A DNA stretch of 64,000 nucleotides, taken from Chelativorans sp. ZYF759. Lineage in GTDB: Bacteria > Pseudomonadota > Alphaproteobacteria > Rhizobiales > Rhizobiaceae. The stretch covers positions 761,304 to 825,303 of the forward strand of contig NZ_WVVV01000001.1 of the NCBI RefSeq assembly GCF_012911015.1, read 5' to 3'. Shown piece after piece: positions 37,485 to 46,419 of the stretch. The notes beneath the pieces were generated by a model. That model had not been told where the DNA came from, did not search any database, and worked only from the letters and a program-made list of their open reading frames with translations. The translations under genes were made by a program, and so were the position numbers. Positions within the stretch are counted from its first letter, which is position 1; every line of letters starts with the position of its first letter.

Positions 37485-38467
37485 GTCGTCGGCCTCCCGT
37501 CAGTCCTGACGATCCGCACGATTTGCTGGCGATTGCCGCTGCCAAGCCGAAGTTCGGCCGCCCCGAAAAGGCGATCCACGATCAGGATGTTGTTGTGGAC
37601 GCGGCTATTGACGATTTCTGGCTGACCGTCCGAGCCGATGACGAAGATCGGCGGCATCTCGCCCTGCACGATGCCGCGCGGGAACTCGATGTAGACCCTC
37701 CGGCCGTCGTCATAGACCGAGATCGGACGCCACGGAGGTGCATCGCCGGTGAGGCCATAGCGGTAGTTGCGCGACGCAACAGCCGGGATGATCGGTGCGG
37801 CGGGAGCGGTCTGGCGTTGCGAGGCCGGAGGTGTGGGATAGGCCCAGGCGACTGCCGGCATGTAGGGATTTTCGCCGGAGCGCAATTCGATCAGGTAAAC
37901 GCGTCGGTCCGTGCTGACGACAAGGTTAGTGGTGATGTCAGGCCGGGTCGGCTTGACCAGAACATGCACGCGGCGGTTTGGCCCAGAGCCGCTTTCCGTA
38001 TCCCCAATGATCCAGCGCGCCGTGTCGCCTGCCGCGATCGGACCGGCGCCGGTCAAGCTCTCGCCGGGCTCCAGCGCGATGGTGGTGATCTGGCCGGGTG
38101 CCGCGTAGACCTGATAGAGCGCGCCTTCGCTCCACGGATAAATCTGGATCGCATTGTAGTAGCCCTCGCGCCGAGGCTCGACACGTGCGGCGAGATTGGC
38201 GTTTTCGACGCGGGCGGTCGGCGTCGAGGCGGCTGTCCCGCCCGTCGCCGGTGTCCAGGCGGGCGGGACGTGGATTGGGCGGGGCGTCTCGTCGGTGACG
38301 GCGGCGGGCACCACGGGCAATGGGGGCACGTCGGCATCGTAGGTGATCTGCGGCGGTCGCGGCGCCGTTGCGCAGCCGGCAAGCGCCGTGGCCGATGCCA
38401 GCGCTGCGAGGAGGATACTGGCGCGGACGGCCTTGCGCCCATGCGCGAGTATGGTCGAATCGTTCAT
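37481..38467 (-). CDS. trbG: Conjugal transfer protein TrbG (VirB9-like)
   Basis: A 328-aa periplasmic/outer-membrane channel protein. It has a lipoprotein-type signal (ALAGCATA), then an N-terminal domain with VYLIELRSG and a C-terminal beta domain ending in RRVYIEFPRGI and FVIGSDGQ, as in VirB9/TrbG. The ATG at 38467 was chosen because the signal peptide follows it; it overlaps the trbF stop. It binds TrbI in the outer core. Confidence 0.92.
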   Translation of the reverse strand: MNDSTILAHGRKAVRASILLAALASATALAGCATAPRPPQITYDADVPPLPVVPAAVTDETPRPIHVPPAWTPATGGTAASTPTARVENANLAARVEPRREGYYNAIQIYPWSEGALYQVYAAPGQITTIALEPGESLTGAGPIAAGDTARWIIGDTESGSGPNRRVHVLVKPTRPDITTNLVVSTDRRVYLIELRSGENPYMPAVAWAYPTPPASQRQTAPAAPIIPAVASRNYRYGLTGDAPPWRPISVYDDGRRVYIEFPRGIVQGEMPPIFVIGSDGQPEIVNSRVHNNILIVDRLFGAAELRLGSGNRQQIVRIVRTDGRPTT

Positions 38468-39153
38468 TGCCCCAGCTCCCGAGACCAGTTGATTGCATTG
38501 ACGTAGACTCCCAAGGGATTGCGCCGCAGACGCTCGGCATCCCGCGGCGCCTGGATCGCGATGGTCAGGATCGCGGTCCATCGTTCGGTGCCGGCGAGTT
38601 GGCCGTTCTCGAAGCGGCGCTCCGTCCAGGCGACGCGGAACGAATCCGGTGAAGCGCGGATGACGCTGGATACCTCGACACTGATCTGCTGACGGCCGAC
38701 ACGGGTGAACGGATCGTTGGCGCGGGCATAGTCGTTGAGCGCGACCGCGCCGCGGTCGGTCGTGAAGTCGTAGGCGCGCAGCCAATTTTGCCGCACGACG
38801 ATGGGATCGGCAGGCAGGCCGCGAACCTGCTCGATGAATCGGGCAAGGTGAAAGGCGATCTGGGGATCGGTGGGGCGATAGTCAGCGACGGCGGGTTCGA
38901 CCGCACGGGCCTCTCCCCGGCTGTCGACCTCGACGACCCAGGGCACGACCGTCCCGCGCGCCGACTGCCAGACCAGAGCCGAAGCGAATCCGGCTGACAG
39001 AATCAGGCAGCCAAAGGCCATGAAGCGCCAGTTGCGGGCCTGCACGCGGGCCGAGCCGATGCGGTCGTCCCACGCTTGACCGGCGCGTTGGTAGGGGGTT
39101 TCCGGTTCAGGCGTCTTGCCGTAGCGGGTCATCGGTCGCTTGAAGATGTTCAT
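38464..39153 (-). CDS. trbF: Conjugal transfer protein TrbF (VirB8-like)
   Basis: A 229-aa inner-membrane protein: a short cytosolic part with PYQRAGQAWDDRIGSARVQA, one helix near residues 44-64 and a periplasmic VirB8/NTF2-like domain with VVPWVVEVD and TDRGAVALNDYARANDPF. It helps assemble the type IV channel. It overlaps both neighbours by 4 bp. Confidence 0.93.
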   Translation of the reverse strand: MNIFKRPMTRYGKTPEPETPYQRAGQAWDDRIGSARVQARNWRFMAFGCLILSAGFASALVWQSARGTVVPWVVEVDSRGEARAVEPAVADYRPTDPQIAFHLARFIEQVRGLPADPIVVRQNWLRAYDFTTDRGAVALNDYARANDPFTRVGRQQISVEVSSVIRASPDSFRVAWTERRFENGQLAGTERWTAILTIAIQAPRDAERLRRNPLGVYVNAINWSRELGQ

Positions 39154-40502
39154 GTGCGGTCACTCTGCGAAAGGCTGATGGAAGCACCGCCGCCGTGGCT
39201 ATCGCCGGAACGGACGGCATGGGCGGCGGCGGAGACCCCGTGGCTCATCGCCTGGCTGCGGCGCATGCGCTGAGCCCAGGCGGGCGGACCTCCCGTGGTC
39301 GAGGAAGCGGTCGCCTCTGGCTCACCGCCGATCGTCCCCATCGAGGAACTGCCGCCGCTCATGGCCATCGCGGAGCGGCTGCCGGCGGCGTAGGACGAGC
39401 GCATGGACTCGGAGGCGCGGGATACTGCGCGCTTCACGGGGGCAATCGTGGCGCTGCCGCCGGCCCGCGCGACGCTGCCGAGCCCGGATGCAATTCCGGC
39501 TGCTCCACTCTGGCCGGCCGAGCCGAGGGTGTAGGCCGTCGCGGCGCCACCTGCGGCGGCGGCTCCTCCACGTGCGACGGCCGCGCCACCAGAGAGCGCG
39601 GCTGCCCCACCGCGTGCGGCGAGCATCGCGCCTCCACCGGCGGCGACCCCAGCACCGGCAACGGCCAGGCCGGTGCCTACGGCAGCACCCGCGCCGAGCT
39701 GAGGGCCGCCACTGACAATCCCGTTCGCGATTCCCGGTCCGAAGATGCCGAGGCCGAGAAGTGAGAGCGCTGCGAGCACGATCGCCATCGCGTCGTCTAC
39801 GGTCGGCTGGTCGCCGCCGAAGCCGGCCGTGAACTCGCCAAAGAGTGTCGAGCCGATGCCGATGATGACGGCCAGGACCAACACTTTGATGCCGGAGCTG
39901 ACGACGTTGCCCAGCACGCGCTCGGCCATGAACGCACTCTGGCCGAACAGCCCGAACGGGATGAGGACGAAGCCGGCGAGCGTCGTCAGCTTGAACTCGA
40001 TCAGCGTTACGAAGAGCTGGATCGACAGGATGAAGAAAGCGAGCAGCACGAGTGCCCACGCGAAGAGCAGGCAGATGATTTGCAGGAAGTTCTCGAAGAA
40101 CGACCAATAGCCCATGAGATCCGAGATGGATTCGAGCAGCGGACGGCCGGCGTCGAGCCCAGTCTGCGCGACACGACCTGGCCGCATGAGGTCCGCGGTC
40201 GAAAACCCCGTGCCGGAGGCTTGCAGCCCGAGGCCGGCGAAGCTGTCGAACACGATCTGAGCAAGGGTTTGCCAGTTGCTGATGAGGTAGGCGAAGACGC
40301 CGACGAAGATGACCTTCTTGATGAACTTCGCGAGAATGTCATCATCAGCTCCCCATGCCCAGAACAGGGCGGCCAGCGTCACGTCGATCACGATAAGCGT
40401 GGTCGCTATGAACGCGACCTCGCCGCCGAGCAGACCGAATCCGGAATCGATGTAGGTGGTGAAGACCTGCAAGAAGCGGTCGATGACGCCGGCGCCCTCC
40501 AT
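39150..40502 (-). CDS. trbL: Conjugal transfer protein TrbL (VirB6-like)
   Basis: A 450-aa polytopic inner-membrane protein with six to seven helices in its first 260 residues, then a long Ala/Gly/Ser-rich tail with repeats such as AAARGGAAAL and AVARGGAAAAGGAA. The tail is low complexity and likely cytosolic or in the channel. VirB6-like proteins form the base of the DNA channel. ATG at 40502 is 2 bp after the trbK stop; a longer frame overlaps trbK. Confidence 0.92.
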   Translation of the reverse strand: MEGAGVIDRFLQVFTTYIDSGFGLLGGEVAFIATTLIVIDVTLAALFWAWGADDDILAKFIKKVIFVGVFAYLISNWQTLAQIVFDSFAGLGLQASGTGFSTADLMRPGRVAQTGLDAGRPLLESISDLMGYWSFFENFLQIICLLFAWALVLLAFFILSIQLFVTLIEFKLTTLAGFVLIPFGLFGQSAFMAERVLGNVVSSGIKVLVLAVIIGIGSTLFGEFTAGFGGDQPTVDDAMAIVLAALSLLGLGIFGPGIANGIVSGGPQLGAGAAVGTGLAVAGAGVAAGGGAMLAARGGAAALSGGAAVARGGAAAAGGAATAYTLGSAGQSGAAGIASGLGSVARAGGSATIAPVKRAVSRASESMRSSYAAGSRSAMAMSGGSSSMGTIGGEPEATASSTTGGPPAWAQRMRRSQAMSHGVSAAAHAVRSGDSHGGGASISLSQSDRT

Positions 40503-40504
40503 GC

Positions 40505-40774
40505 TCAGCGTCCTTCTGTCTGGCCGAGGAAGCGGCGTCGGTTTTCGGCCCAGGCAGCGAGGCAATCGGGATCTCGAGTCGCGGCCTCGCCGATGCCCTG
40601 GCATCGGATGAGGCTCTCACGCAGTGGATCGGTGCGGGGCGTTTCCACACCGATCGCAGGCGCCGGACGGTTTGGCGCTGGCGCGTCCCGGCGCGCCATG
40701 TCTATGACCGCCGCCGTCATCGCGACGGAGACGAAAACTATGGCTCCGATACGGGTCAGCACTTTGCCGTCCAT
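40505..40774 (-). CDS. trbK: TrbK-like putative entry-exclusion protein
   Basis: An 89-aa protein with one N-terminal hydrophobic helix (AIVFVSVAMTAAVIDMA) and a short periplasmic part with LIRCQGIGEAATRDPDCLAAWAENRRRFL, which matches TrbK-alt proteins of alphaproteobacterial elements. It would stop re-entry of the same element; this is inferred from family and position. The ATG at 40774 agrees with trbJ ending at 40797. Confidence 0.83.
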   Translation of the reverse strand: MDGKVLTRIGAIVFVSVAMTAAVIDMARRDAPAPNRPAPAIGVETPRTDPLRESLIRCQGIGEAATRDPDCLAAWAENRRRFLGQTEGR

Positions 40775-40796
40775 GATGTCCCCCTTTCCGGCCGGT

Positions 40797-41558
40797 CTAG
40801 TTGGCCGGTTGGTAGCCGGGGCCGGGGGTGAGGAACCGCTGCCGCTGGACGCGCCCCTGTTCGGCGGCAGCCGCGCGCTCGGCATCGACGAGAGCGGTGG
40901 CGCGGCCGTTGGCTGCGAGCATGGCGGTGAGGTCGGCGAGCTGTTGCGCCTGAAGCGCGAGAAGCTGGTTGCCCGCCTGTGTCGCCTGGAGGGCCCCAAC
41001 GGCATTCTGGCTCTGCCCGACGAGGGCGGACATTTCCGTCCTCTGGGCGTCGATGTTGCCAACGACGCCCGCCTGCACCCTCATGGCGTCCTGGAGCGCG
41101 CCGACCGTGTTTCCCCAACGATTTCGCGCTTGGTCGACGAGCTGTCGGTCCGTCATCGAGAGATCGACATTGGCGTATTGATTGTCGAAGATCTGGTCGA
41201 TCTCCCGGACGTCGAAAGCGATACGCTGCGCCTCACCGAGAAGCTGCTGCGTGCGCGAAACAGCCTGCTGGAGCTGCTGGAGCGACGAGTGCGGCAGGCT
41301 GGTAAGATTACGGGCCTGATTGATGAGCATCTGGGCTTCGTTCTGAAGCGACTGGATTTGGTTGTTGATCTGCTCAAGAGAGCGCGCCGCAGTGAGAAGG
41401 TTTTCGGCGTAGTTGGTCGGATCGAAGACGATCCGGCCGAAGCCGAAGAGCTGTGCATGAGCCGGCGTCGAAACGACCGGCGCGAGTGCAAGCGGGGCTG
41501 CGAGCGCGATGGCTATGGCGCTCACGCCGACGATCCGGCGGGTGGAATTGCGGGTCAT
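40797..41558 (-). CDS. trbJ: Conjugal transfer protein TrbJ (VirB5-like)
   Basis: A 253-aa exported protein with a signal peptide (cleavage near PAHAQ). The mature part is mostly alpha-helical, Gln-rich coiled coil (INNQIQSLQNEAQMLINQARNL), like VirB5/TrbJ pilus components. FDPTNYAENLLTA is the usual start of the mature protein. The ATG overlaps the trbE stop. Confidence 0.92.
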   Translation of the reverse strand: MTRNSTRRIVGVSAIAIALAAPLALAPVVSTPAHAQLFGFGRIVFDPTNYAENLLTAARSLEQINNQIQSLQNEAQMLINQARNLTSLPHSSLQQLQQAVSRTQQLLGEAQRIAFDVREIDQIFDNQYANVDLSMTDRQLVDQARNRWGNTVGALQDAMRVQAGVVGNIDAQRTEMSALVGQSQNAVGALQATQAGNQLLALQAQQLADLTAMLAANGRATALVDAERAAAAEQGRVQRQRFLTPGPGYQPAN

Positions 41559-44047
41559 TGGTCGATCTCCTCTGGAAGCTGGTTGGTGGGCGGCACATCG
41601 GCCGGCGCCATCTCGCTGCCGGCAATGTTGGGAAGGTCGGGAATGAGGTCGGCCGCCCAGCCAAGGTCGCAGTCACCGAGCCAGGCTTCGAGAAAGCGGT
41701 CGCGGCCGGTGGCGGCCAGGACACGGTCGACACGGGCGTGATGCTGCTTGGAGGATGCGGCGCAGAGCGCGAGCGCAACGTCGCCCAGGCCAAGCTCGAA
41801 GAGGCGATTGCCGCGGCGGCTCTGGCAGTAGTAGTCGCGTTTGGGCGTCGCCCGCGCGAGGATTTCGATTTGGCGGTCGTTGAGTCCGAACTTGCGATAG
41901 ATCGCGAGGATTTGCGGCTCGATTGCACGTTCGTTGGGAAGGAACAATCGCGTCGGGCAGCTCTCGACGATCGCGGCGGCAATCGCCGAGTCACCAATGT
42001 CGGAAAGCGACTGCGTGGCGAATATCACGGCAGCGTTCTTTTTTCTGAGCGTCTTCAGCCACTCGCGGAGCTGGTCGGCGAAGTTCTCATCGTCGAGCGC
42101 CAGCCAACCCTCGTCGATAATGAGGAGCGTGGGGCGGCCGTCCAGGCGCCCCTCGATGCGATGGAAGAGGTAGGTCAGCACAGCAGATGCAGCGCCGGTG
42201 CCGACGAGACCCTCGGTCTCGAAAGCCTGCACCGAGCCCTCGCCGAGATGCTCGCGCTCGGCGTCGAGCAACCGACCCCACGGACCGCCGACACAGTAGG
42301 GTTGCAGCGCACGCTTCAATTCGTTCGATTGCAGCAGCACCGAGAGCCCGGTGATGGTGCGCTCGTCGACCGGCGCGGAGGCCAGCGAGGTCAGGGCCGA
42401 CCACAGATGCTCCTTGACGTCCGGGGTGATCTGAACGCCCTCGCGGCCGAGGATCGACACGATCCAGTCCGCAGCCCATGCCCGCTCGGGAACATCTTGG
42501 ATGCGCGCGAGGGGCTGTAGCGAGACGGTCGCGTCTGCGCCGTCGCTGAGCCCGCCGCCCAAGTCGTGCCAGTCGCCGCCCATCGCGAGCGCCGCGACGC
42601 GGATCGAGCCGCCGAAATCGAAGGCGAAGATCTGGTTGTTCACGTAGCGGCGGAACTGAAGCGCCATCAGCGCCAGCAGCACGGACTTGCCGGCGCCGGT
42701 CGGGCCGACGACGAGTGTGTGGCCCACGTCGCCGACGTGAAGGGAGAACCGGAACGGAGTCGATCCCTCGGTCCTGCCGTAGAGCAGCGGGGGCGCGCCG
42801 AGGTGATCGTTCCGTTCCGGCCCCGCCCACACGGCCGAGAGCGGCACCATGTGGGCGATATTGAGCGTCGAAACCGGCGGCTGCCGCACATTGGCGTAGG
42901 GCTGCCCAGGCAGCGAGCCGAGCCACGCTTCGATCGCGTTGATGGTTTCGGGGATCGACGTGAAATCTCGCGCCTGTATGATCTTCTCGACCAGCCGGAG
43001 CTTTTCGACCGCGATTGCGGGATCGCGATCCCAAACCGTAACCGTGGCGGTGACATAGGCTTCGCCCACGTCGTCGCTGCCCAGCTCCTGCAAAGCCATG
43101 TCCGCGTCGAGCGCCTTGTTGGCCGCGTCGCTGTCGAGCAGCGTCGACGCCTCATTGGTCATGACTTCTTTGACAATGGCCGCGACGGACTTCCGCTTGG
43201 CGAACCACTGGCGGCGGATGCGCGTCAGGAGCTTGGTGGCGTCCGTCTTGTCCAGCAGGATCGCCCGCGTCGACCAGCGATACTCGAACGCCAGCCGATT
43301 CAGCTCGTCGAGAATGCCGGGGAAGGTCGCGGTGGGGAATCCGGTGACGGTGAGCGTGCGCAGATGATGTTCGCCCAGACGTGGTTCGAGGCCGCCGGCC
43401 AGCGCTTCATCCACGAGGATCGCGTCGAGATACATTGGCGCTTCGGGCACGCGCACGCGCTGGCGCCGGGTCGAGACGGTCGAATGCAGATAGGTCAGCG
43501 TCTCGCCGTCATCGAGCCAACCGACTTCCGGCACGAAACCTTCGACAAGCTGGAGGATACGATCGGTCCGATCGACGAAGCCGGCGAGCAATTCCCAGGG
43601 ATCGACGCCCGTGCGCGCCTTGCCCTCGTAGAGCCAGCTTTCAGCGCGGCTTGCCTCCTCGGCGGGCGGCATCCAAAGAAAGGTCAGGAAGTAGCGGCTT
43701 TCGAAATGGACGCCTTCGGCTTCGAATTGCTCGCGCCGTTCGACGTCGATCAGGGCGGAGGCTGCGTCGGGAAACTGGCTGTCGGGATAGTGCGTTGCCT
43801 GGACGCGCTGGGCCTCGACGAAGACGGCCCACCCGCTGCCGAGTCGGCGCAGCGCATTGTTGAGCCGGGCCGTCGTGCCGACCAGCTCGGCCGGCGTAGC
43901 CGAGTCGAGGTCGGGTCCGCGGAAGCGCGCTGTGCGCTGGAAGCTGCCGTCCTTGTTGAGCACGACGCCCGGCGCTACGAGGGCAGCCCAGGGCAGATAG
44001 TCCGCGAGGCGCGTGCTCCGATTGCGGTATTCGGCAAGGTTCAGCAT
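41555..44047 (-). CDS. trbE: Conjugal transfer ATPase TrbE (VirB4-like)
   Basis: An 830-aa ATPase that drives type IV secretion assembly. Walker A is at about residue 450 (VVGPTGAGKSVLLALMALQF), Walker B near 640 (PTLLIIDEGWLAL), and an FATQSLSDI sensor motif follows. The length matches TrbE of IncP/alphaproteobacterial systems. It starts 10 bp after trbD. Confidence 0.95.
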   Translation of the reverse strand: MLNLAEYRNRSTRLADYLPWAALVAPGVVLNKDGSFQRTARFRGPDLDSATPAELVGTTARLNNALRRLGSGWAVFVEAQRVQATHYPDSQFPDAASALIDVERREQFEAEGVHFESRYFLTFLWMPPAEEASRAESWLYEGKARTGVDPWELLAGFVDRTDRILQLVEGFVPEVGWLDDGETLTYLHSTVSTRRQRVRVPEAPMYLDAILVDEALAGGLEPRLGEHHLRTLTVTGFPTATFPGILDELNRLAFEYRWSTRAILLDKTDATKLLTRIRRQWFAKRKSVAAIVKEVMTNEASTLLDSDAANKALDADMALQELGSDDVGEAYVTATVTVWDRDPAIAVEKLRLVEKIIQARDFTSIPETINAIEAWLGSLPGQPYANVRQPPVSTLNIAHMVPLSAVWAGPERNDHLGAPPLLYGRTEGSTPFRFSLHVGDVGHTLVVGPTGAGKSVLLALMALQFRRYVNNQIFAFDFGGSIRVAALAMGGDWHDLGGGLSDGADATVSLQPLARIQDVPERAWAADWIVSILGREGVQITPDVKEHLWSALTSLASAPVDERTITGLSVLLQSNELKRALQPYCVGGPWGRLLDAEREHLGEGSVQAFETEGLVGTGAASAVLTYLFHRIEGRLDGRPTLLIIDEGWLALDDENFADQLREWLKTLRKKNAAVIFATQSLSDIGDSAIAAAIVESCPTRLFLPNERAIEPQILAIYRKFGLNDRQIEILARATPKRDYYCQSRRGNRLFELGLGDVALALCAASSKQHHARVDRVLAATGRDRFLEAWLGDCDLGWAADLIPDLPNIAGSEMAPADVPPTNQLPEEIDQ

Positions 44048-44057
44048 CGCCTTCGCC

Positions 44058-44339
44058 TCACGCGCGCATGAAGGACGGATAGCGGAGGTGCCGGCGGGTC
44101 ACGTCCATGAACTGGGCGTCACGCCGCGCCGCCCATACGGCGGCGAAATGCCCGATCGCCCAGATCACCAGACCGGCGAGCCACAGGCGCAGCCCGAGCG
44201 CGATCGCTGCGGCGATGGTGCCGTTGGCGATGGCGACGGCGCGCGGCGCGCCGCCCAGCAGAATCGGCTCGGTCAGCGAGCGGTGGACCGGAGCGAAGAA
44301 GCCGGCGATCGGCCCGGTATGATCTCCGAGACCGTTCAT
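44058..44339 (-). CDS. trbD: Conjugal transfer protein TrbD (VirB3-like)
   Basis: A 93-aa membrane protein with two close hydrophobic stretches. The start PVHRSLTEPILLGGAPR is the family signature, and the end RRDAQFMDVTRRHLRYP is typical. It works with TrbE/VirB4. The ATG at 44339 overlaps the trbC stop by 4 bp. Confidence 0.9.
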   Translation of the reverse strand: MNGLGDHTGPIAGFFAPVHRSLTEPILLGGAPRAVAIANGTIAAAIALGLRLWLAGLVIWAIGHFAAVWAARRDAQFMDVTRRHLRYPSFMRA

Positions 44340-44713
44340 CCGACCAGCGCCCCGCCGCCGAACGAGAAGAAGGACAAGAAGAAGCTCGACGCGGCGAAGG
44401 CAATCGACAGACCGAATACGATCTGGATCAATCTCCGAAAGCCGCCGCTGGTGTCGCCGAATGCGAGCGTCAGGCCGGTGATGATGATGATGATCACCGC
44501 AATGATCTTGGCGACCGGCCCCTCGATGGATTCGAGGATGGATTCCAGAGGTGCTTCCCAAGGCATCGAGGAGCCAGCGGCATAGGCCGGGAGCGCATAG
44601 AGCATCGTGGCGGCAGAGATTCCCGCGGTGCTGAGCCGGCCGAGGATGCATCGACAAAGCGGCTGATTACGCAGGCGGCGTGCCGAGCGCATGGGCTGTC
44701 GTTCAGGGATCAT
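44336..44713 (-). CDS. trbC: Conjugal transfer pilin TrbC (VirB2-like)
   Basis: A 125-aa pilin precursor. It has a long leader ending near LPAYAAG, then two hydrophobic helices (IIAVIIIIITGLTLAFG and FGLSIAFAASSFFLSFFSFGGG) as in VirB2 pilins. The ATG overlaps the trbB stop (ATGA). TrbC pilins are trimmed and may be cyclised by the TraF peptidase encoded at 51549. Confidence 0.9.
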   Translation of the reverse strand: MIPERQPMRSARRLRNQPLCRCILGRLSTAGISAATMLYALPAYAAGSSMPWEAPLESILESIEGPVAKIIAVIIIIITGLTLAFGDTSGGFRRLIQIVFGLSIAFAASSFFLSFFSFGGGALVG

Positions 44714-45693
44714 ATTTCGTCTCCGTCGTGGCTGGGTGTTGCGGGCTTGAGGCGGTAGTCGCCGTCCGGGCCAAGGCCCTCGACTGCGGAAAGCTCGGAG
44801 AGACGGCGCGCGGCGCCCCTGCCGGAGAGCACGGCGATCAGGTCGACCGTCTCGGCGATCAGAGCGCGGGGGACGGTGACGACGGCTTCCTGGATGAGCT
44901 GCTCGAGACGACGCAGCGCACCGATGGCGCTGCCGGCGTGAATAGTGCCGGCCCCGCCGGGATGCCCGGTCCCCCACGCTTTCAGAAGGTCCAGCGCTTC
45001 GCTCCCGCGCACTTCCCCGATCGGGATGCGGTCCGGGCGAAAGCGGAGCGACGAGCGCACCAGATCCGAGAGTGTCGCCACGCCGTCCTTGGTTCGCATG
45101 GCGACGAGGTTGGGAGCGCTGCACTGAAGCTCGCGCGTGTCCTCGATGATGACGACGCGATCCTCGGTCTTGGCCATCTCGGCCAGCAGCGCATTGGTGA
45201 GCGTGGTTTTTCCGGTCGAGGTGCCGCCGGCGACGAGGATGTTCTTGCGCGCGGCGACCGCCATGCGCAGCACCTCGGCTTGACCGCTTTCCATGATCCC
45301 GGCGGCCACATAGTCGTCGAGCGTGAAGATCGCGACCGCCGGCTTTCTGATGGCGAAAGCCGGCGACGAGACCACGGGAGGCAAAAGGCCCTCGAACCGC
45401 TCGCCGGTCTCGGGCAACTCAGCCGACACGCGCGGCGAGCGCGGATGCACCTCGACACCGACGTGATGCGCGACCAGCCGGATGATGCGCTCGCCGTCAG
45501 CGGGCGAGAGCCGTTCTCCGGTATCGGCGAGGCCCTCGGCCAGGCGGTCGACCCACAGGCGTCCGTCCGGATTGAGCATCACTTCGACGACGCGGGTATC
45601 TTCGAGGAACGCGGCAATAGCCGGACCCATCGCCGTGCGCAGCATCCGCGCCCCGCGTGTCGTCGCTTCCGATTGCCGGCTGAAGTCCGCCAT
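44710..45693 (-). CDS. trbB: Conjugal transfer ATPase TrbB (VirB11-like)
   Basis: A 327-aa hexameric secretion ATPase. The C-terminal half has Walker [18 protein letters not shown], the Asp box [11 protein letters not shown], Walker B-like [18 protein letters not shown] and the His box [15 protein letters not shown]. The ATG at 45693 is the family start (upstream residues are not conserved). It opens the trbBCDEJKLFGI block. A 287-bp gap without a clear gene precedes it. Confidence 0.93.
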   Translation of the reverse strand: MADFSRQSEATTRGARMLRTAMGPAIAAFLEDTRVVEVMLNPDGRLWVDRLAEGLADTGERLSPADGERIIRLVAHHVGVEVHPRSPRVSAELPETGERFEGLLPPVVSSPAFAIRKPAVAIFTLDDYVAAGIMESGQAEVLRMAVAARKNILVAGGTSTGKTTLTNALLAEMAKTEDRVVIIEDTRELQCSAPNLVAMRTKDGVATLSDLVRSSLRFRPDRIPIGEVRGSEALDLLKAWGTGHPGGAGTIHAGSAIGALRRLEQLIQEAVVTVPRALIAETVDLIAVLSGRGAARRLSELSAVEGLGPDGDYRLKPATPSHDGDEI

Positions 45694-45980
45694 TCCCGTC
45701 CCCGTTTTCTCGTGCGCTCGATGGATCGCAGCGCGTCGGGGACGATTAAGAGAACCGGAAAAAGTGCTTAGGCAACAGGGATTTGATCGTAGTAGTGGCC
45801 TGGCGTGCAAAGACAGGCGAACGGCGGAATCGAGGGTCCGGATCGATCGGTGAAAACTGGCTGCGAAGCCGAATCAGATGGCGATGCGGTCGGAGGTGAC
45901 CGGGCGAGCGACATGGTGCATTGGATGCAGCGCGCCGGCCCGGTCAGGCTCGGAAGCTGGCTTTGCGGTCATGCATGGCG

Positions 45981-46409
45981 TTACTCGCCAGTCGCGTCTG
46001 GGCTGTGAGCTTCTATGTCGTCGGGAATCTCGTTCAGGAAGCTCTCGCCGGCGTGCACGCGTCGGGCGAGCGTGTCGATGAAGCCCTCGTAGCGCTGGTG
46101 TGCCTTTGCCTGCGCGCTGGCGTGCGCATCGGGATCGAGAGGCGGTGTCACCGCAAGCCAGAAACGGACGAACAGAGCAACGGTTTCCACGGTCACGCCG
46201 ACATTGCGCTCCAGCCGCAGGAGCTGGCGCGACATGCGGTCGAGGCGACGGGTGAAGGCGGCTTCGCGCCGATCGGCGCCATCGGGCGAGAAATAGGACG
46301 CGACTGCGGCCTCGACCACGGCCGTCTGCGCGATGCGCTGGCGGGCGGCCGCATCAACGATCTGGTTGTGAAGCTCGGCGTCGAAATAGCAGTTCATGCG
46401 GCGGCGCAT
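45981..46409 (-). CDS. CopG-like transfer-region protein
   Basis: A 142-aa protein. The N-terminus RRRMNCYFDAELHNQIVDAAARQRIAQTAVVEAAVASYF looks like a ribbon-helix-helix DNA-binding start; the rest is helical (LDRMSRQLLRLERNVGVTVETVALFVRFWL). Proteins of this kind sit between traG and trbB in alphaproteobacterial elements and may help the relaxosome or control trb. The ATG at 46409 has GAGGGAAC before it. The start is 10 bp past the traG stop. Confidence 0.75.
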   Translation of the reverse strand: MRRRMNCYFDAELHNQIVDAAARQRIAQTAVVEAAVASYFSPDGADRREAAFTRRLDRMSRQLLRLERNVGVTVETVALFVRFWLAVTPPLDPDAHASAQAKAHQRYEGFIDTLARRVHAGESFLNEIPDDIEAHSPDATGE

Positions 46410-46419
46410 CGGCGTTCCC

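Noticed and set aside
39300-39720. GC-rich repetitive tract in trbL as a separate repeat element
   Set aside because: It is the coding of the Ala/Gly-rich TrbL tail, which is common in this family.
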